From: CAWDLX01 sp046728155
Lineage (GTDB): Bacteria; Actinomycetota; Actinomycetes; Mycobacteriales; Micromonosporaceae
NCBI GenBank assembly: GCA_046728155.1
Contig: JBKPDY010000155.1
Span: 1-39,420 of the forward strand
Reading direction: 5' to 3'
DNA: 39,420 bases
How positions within the stretch are numbered: the first letter of the stretch is position 1; every line of letters starts with the position of its first letter. The notes under the pieces were generated by a model. That model was not told the DNA's origin and made no database searches. It worked only from the letters and a program-made list of their open reading frames with translations. The position numbers were made by a program, and so were the translations under genes. Below are positions 36,744-39,420 of this stretch, piece by piece.

Positions 36744-37622
36744 GTGATCGACGGGTCGGTGACCGGACGGGTCGCCCTGGTGACCTGCGCCGAGCTGCCT
36801 GGGCTCGACTCGGACGACCGCCTGATCATCCCTCCGCTCGAGGCGGCGGGTATCAACGTCGACGCCGTCGTTTGGGACGACCGGTCAGTTGGCTGGGCCG
36901 GCTACGACCTGGTCGTACTCCGCTCGACCTGGGACTACGTCCGTCGCCGGGACGCCTTCATCGCCTGGGCGTCCCAGATCCCGCACCTGGCCAATCCGGT
37001 CGAGGTCGTGACGTGGAACACCGACAAGCGTTACCTGGCCGATCTGGCCGCGGCTCGCGTGGCGACGGTGACGACTCGCTGGTTCGGTCCGGGTGATGCG
37101 GCCGCCCTGCCCGAGGCAGGCGAATGGGTGGTCAAACCTGCCGTCGGCGCGGGGAGCCTCGACGCCGGCCGGTACGACCTCGCGGATTCACGGCACCGCG
37201 AGTTGGCGAGCGCCCACGTCGCCCGCATGACGGCCGCCGGCCGGGTGGCGATGGTCCAGCCGTACCTCGCGGCCGTCGACACCGAGGGCGAGACGGCCGT
37301 GCTCTACCTCGGCGGGAACTACTCGCATGCGGTCCGCAAGGGGCCCATGCTCCCCGGACCGGAGATCACCACCGAAGGGCTCTACCGACCGGAGGAGATC
37401 ACTCCCCGGGAGGCGTCGCCGGCCGAACTGGATCTCGCCGCGAAAGCCCTCGCCGTCGTCCCGGGCGGGCCACTGCTCTACGCGCGGGTCGACCTGATCC
37501 TCGGGCCCGACGGTGAACCGTTGGTGGTGGAGGTGGAGCTCACCGAGCCGTCGCTCTACCTCGGCACGGCAGCCGGCGCAGCCCAGCGCTTCGCCGACGC
37601 GATCACCTCACTCGTGCGGTGA
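36744..37622 (+). CDS. ATP-grasp ligase-like protein
   Basis: 292 residues. It starts VIDGSVTGRVALVTCAELPG, followed by the pre-ATP-grasp region (VVLRSTWDYVRRRDAFIAWA, NTDKRYLADLAAARV), an ATP-binding segment (EWVVKPAVGAGSLDAGRY) and the metal/ATP site near the end (LLYARVDLILGPDGEPLVVEVELTEPSLYL). The pattern resembles the group that includes the cycloserine ligase DcsG and glutathione-synthetase-like enzymes, which join a carboxylate to an amine; the actual substrate is unknown. The start GTG 36744 is leaderless. The 3' end overlaps the convergent IclR gene by 15 nt. Confidence 0.82.
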   Translation: MIDGSVTGRVALVTCAELPGLDSDDRLIIPPLEAAGINVDAVVWDDRSVGWAGYDLVVLRSTWDYVRRRDAFIAWASQIPHLANPVEVVTWNTDKRYLADLAAARVATVTTRWFGPGDAAALPEAGEWVVKPAVGAGSLDAGRYDLADSRHRELASAHVARMTAAGRVAMVQPYLAAVDTEGETAVLYLGGNYSHAVRKGPMLPGPEITTEGLYRPEEITPREASPAELDLAAKALAVVPGGPLLYARVDLILGPDGEPLVVEVELTEPSLYLGTAAGAAQRFADAITSLVR

Positions 37623-38414
37623 CGGTCGCCGGCGGGTCGTGGCCGGCAGATCGGCGCTGATCCGGGTCGCGGCGGCGAGCAGTGGCGGCACCAGCATGCG
37701 GCGCATCGCATCCAACGACGTTCGCGTCGCGTGGGCGGAGATGTTCACCGCGGCGACGACCCCGCCGGATCGGTCCCGGATCGGGGCGGCGACCGCGCGC
37801 AACCCCTCCTCGAGCTCCTGGTCGACGAGGGCATGGCCCTGGCCCCGGACCCTGGTCAGCTCCCCCCGTAGCGCGGCCACGGAGGTGACGGTCCGGGAGG
37901 TCAGGCGCTCCAGTCGCAGGCCGGTGAGGTACCGCTCGAGGTCCACATCGGAGAGTCCGGCCAACAGGACGCGTCCCATCGAGGTCGCGTATGCAGGGAA
38001 GCGGGTGCCGACGCTGATCGCGACGGTCATGATCCGCGAGACCGGTACCCGGGCGACGTAGACGACGTCCCCCTCGTCGAGCACCGAGACGGACGAGGAC
38101 TCGTTGACCTTCGCGACGAGAGCCTCCAGGTGCGGTTCGGCCACCTCGCGAAGCGATAGTCCGGAGAGGTACGCGTACCCCAGCTCCAGCACCCGCGGCG
38201 TCAGCGAGAAGAACCGGCCGTCGGAGCGTACGTACCCCAGGCGGCACAACGTCAGCAGGAACCGGCGCGCGGTGGCCCGGGTCACCCCGGTCGTGGCCGC
38301 GACCTCGCTGAGCGTCAGCTCCGCGTGCGTACGGTCAAAGGCGCAGATCACCGCCAGTCCACGTTTGAGGGACTGGACGAAGTCGGTGTCGCGCTCCGGT
38401 CGGGTGGCCGTCAC
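37608..38414 (-). CDS. IclR-family regulator, PcaR/PobR type
   Basis: 268 residues. The N-terminal winged helix-turn-helix (FVQSLKRGLAVICAFDRTHAELTLSEVAATTGVTRATARRFLLTL) and the C-terminal effector domain (VARVPVSRIMTVAISVGTRFPAYATSMGRVLLA, AAPIRDRSGGVVAAVNIS) match the IclR subgroup controlling protocatechuate/beta-ketoadipate genes. It follows pcaD and pcaC, so it probably regulates them. GTG 38414 is in a GTGA overlap with the stop of the repeat mini-ORF, and GGAGG of that element is its ribosome site; an adjacent GTG at 38417 is an alternative. Confidence 0.92.
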   Translation of the reverse strand: MTATRPERDTDFVQSLKRGLAVICAFDRTHAELTLSEVAATTGVTRATARRFLLTLCRLGYVRSDGRFFSLTPRVLELGYAYLSGLSLREVAEPHLEALVAKVNESSSVSVLDEGDVVYVARVPVSRIMTVAISVGTRFPAYATSMGRVLLAGLSDVDLERYLTGLRLERLTSRTVTSVAALRGELTRVRGQGHALVDQELEEGLRAVAAPIRDRSGGVVAAVNISAHATRTSLDAMRRMLVPPLLAAATRISADLPATTRRRPSPHE

Positions 38415-38491
38415 CACAGCTCGCCTCCGCGCTCGTTCCGCTCCTCGGGCCTGGCGGCCCTGCGATGCTCGTTCGCTGTTGGCTCGCTCAC
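38415..38491 (-). repeat. MIRU-like element, 77-bp, between pcaC and iclR
   Basis: On the minus strand it starts at GTG 38491, which overlaps the pcaC stop (GTGA), and encodes 26 codons (MSEPTANEHRRAARPEERNE...). Its TGA overlaps the iclR GTG (GTGA). Both flanking overlaps use G, while both use A at pgl and tal, as expected if the 4-bp target is duplicated on insertion. Confidence 0.95.
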
Positions 38492-38886
38492 GCGACACCA
38501 GGTTGAGCCGGTTCCGCGCCGAGTTCGGCGAGCGCCTGCTCGGCCACGGCGAACGCGGAGTTGGCCGCCGGCAGGCCGGCGTAGACGGCGGTGTGCAGCA
38601 GCACTTCGCGGATCTCGGCCGGGGTCACCCCGTTGCCGATCGCCGCCCGGACGTGGATCGCCAGCTCGGTCTCGCTCCGCAGAGCCGTCAGCAACGCCAG
38701 GGTCAGCATGCTCCGGGTACGCCGGTCGAGACCGTCGCGGGCCCAGACCTCGCCCCAGGCCACCGACGTCACGAACTCCTGCCACGCGGCCGAGAAGGCG
38801 GTCGCGCTGGTGAGCAGACGGTCGACATGCGCGTCGCCCAGCACCTCGCGACGCACGGCCAGGCCAGCGTCGTACGCGTTGTTCAC
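38488..38886 (-). CDS. pcaC: 4-carboxymuconolactone decarboxylase
   Basis: 132 residues of the carboxymuconolactone decarboxylase/AhpD-like all-helical family. Motifs are GLAVRREVLGDAHVDR, WARDGLDRRTRSMLTLALLTALRSETELAIHVRAA and GVTPAEIREVLLHTAVYAGLPAANSAF. It decarboxylates 4-carboxymuconolactone to beta-ketoadipate enol-lactone in protocatechuate breakdown. GTG 38886 has GGAGG 6 nt upstream and overlaps the pcaD stop by 4 nt. In several actinobacteria the two enzymes are fused (PcaL); here they are separate but overlapping. Confidence 0.93.
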   Translation of the reverse strand: MNNAYDAGLAVRREVLGDAHVDRLLTSATAFSAAWQEFVTSVAWGEVWARDGLDRRTRSMLTLALLTALRSETELAIHVRAAIGNGVTPAEIREVLLHTAVYAGLPAANSAFAVAEQALAELGAEPAQPGVA

Positions 38887-39420
38887 GTCCCACCTCCGAA
38901 GAAGGTCAGCAGCAGGTCGACGATCAGATCGGGCCGGGAGATGTGGGGCAAGTGAGCGGCCCCGGCGGCCAGGGCCAGCTGCGACCCGGCGATGCCGGAG
39001 ACGATGCACTGGGCATGCGCGGGCGGCGTCGCCTGGTCGGCCAGTCCAGCCACGACCAGCGTGGGCGCGGTGATCCGGCACAGGTCGGCGATCAGGTCCA
39101 TTGCGGCGATCGCGTCGCAGCACGAGGCGTACCCCTCCGGCGGGGTGGAAAGGAGCATCCTGTGCAACCAGGCCACGACGTCCGGATTGGCCCGGGCGAA
39201 CTCCGGCGGAACCCACCGAGACACCACGGAGTCCGCGATCGCCGCCATGCCCCCGGCCCGTACGGCGGCGGCGCGGCCGGCCCATGTCTGCGCCGGACCG
39301 AGTCGGGCCGACGTGCAGAGCAGCGCCAGCCGGTCGACCCGCTCGGGCGCGTGGCTTGCCACCCACATCGAAGCCATCCCGCTCAGGGAAATACCAGCGA
39401 GGTGGGCGCGCCCCAGGCCG
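38883..39420 (-). CDS. pcaD: 3-oxoadipate enol-lactonase, partial at window edge
   Basis: The C-terminal 178 or so residues of an alpha/beta-hydrolase; the N-terminus lies beyond the window. The nucleophile elbow is visible at the edge (AGISLSGM, Ser nucleophile), the acid in TLVVAGLADQATPP, and the catalytic His in GAAHLPHISRPDL. With pcaC downstream it is most likely the enol-lactonase that makes beta-ketoadipate. Its stop overlaps the pcaC start (GTGA). Confidence 0.88.
   Translation of the reverse strand, partial: GLGRAHLAGISLSGMASMWVASHAPERVDRLALLCTSARLGPAQTWAGRAAAVRAGGMAAIADSVVSRWVPPEFARANPDVVAWLHRMLLSTPPEGYASCCDAIAAMDLIADLCRITAPTLVVAGLADQATPPAHAQCIVSGIAGSQLALAAGAAHLPHISRPDLIVDLLLTFFGGGT

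Overview
The window is high-GC DNA from an actinomycete. The evidence is the gene order uvrA–uvrC–rapZ–yvcK–whiA–gap–pgk–tpiA–secG–rbpA, the actinobacteria-specific genes rbpA, opcA and a mycothiol-dependent isomerase, frequent GTG/TTG starts, and -10 boxes of the TANNNT type placed 7-8 nt before leaderless starts. A relative of Micromonosporales is my best guess, but that is inference.

Layout. (1) 0.4-5.1 kb is an accessory sugar locus: a LacI-type repressor (-) diverging from a GH2 glycosidase and a lipoprotein sugar-binding protein (+), with a LacI-type palindrome between them and no permease genes. (2) 5.1-8.0 kb holds, on the minus strand, a decayed vapBC remnant, an intact vapBC pair, and a metallo-beta-lactamase-fold gene whose 3' end is duplicated on the far side of the intact vapBC; a mycothiol-dependent isomerase lies upstream. 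(3) 8.1-10.8 kb has rsgA and a membrane-anchored protein with a carbohydrate-binding-like C-domain. (4) 11-20 kb is the conserved uvrA / Rieske / uvrC / rapZ / yvcK / whiA block; the Rieske gene carries a one-base frameshift. (5) 20.3-26.2 kb has gap–pgk–tpiA, an oligopeptide-binding lipoprotein, secG and rbpA. (6) 26.3-35.0 kb, minus strand, is the operon tkt–tal–pgi–zwf–opcA–pgl, so lower glycolysis and the pentose-phosphate enzymes are coded side by side. (7) 35.2-37.6 kb has ctaB, a small unknown protein and an ATP-grasp enzyme. (8) 37.6 kb to the end has, on the minus strand, pcaD (cut by the window edge), pcaC and an IclR regulator, part of the beta-ketoadipate pathway.

The most striking signal is a family of short interspersed elements (77 bp, with a 131-132 bp long form), present as nine units at five loci: before rsgA, tpiA, pgl (four in tandem), tal (two) and iclR. 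Every unit ends at the start codon of the next gene or unit. At pgl, tal and iclR each unit is itself a mini-ORF (26 or 44 codons) that begins at the ATG/GTG of a DTGA stop/start overlap, carries GGAGG (or GAAGG) near its end, and ends in the TGA of the next DTGA. Insertion therefore lengthens the operon without breaking stop/start translational coupling. The architecture is that of mycobacterial MIRU elements, with a different sequence.
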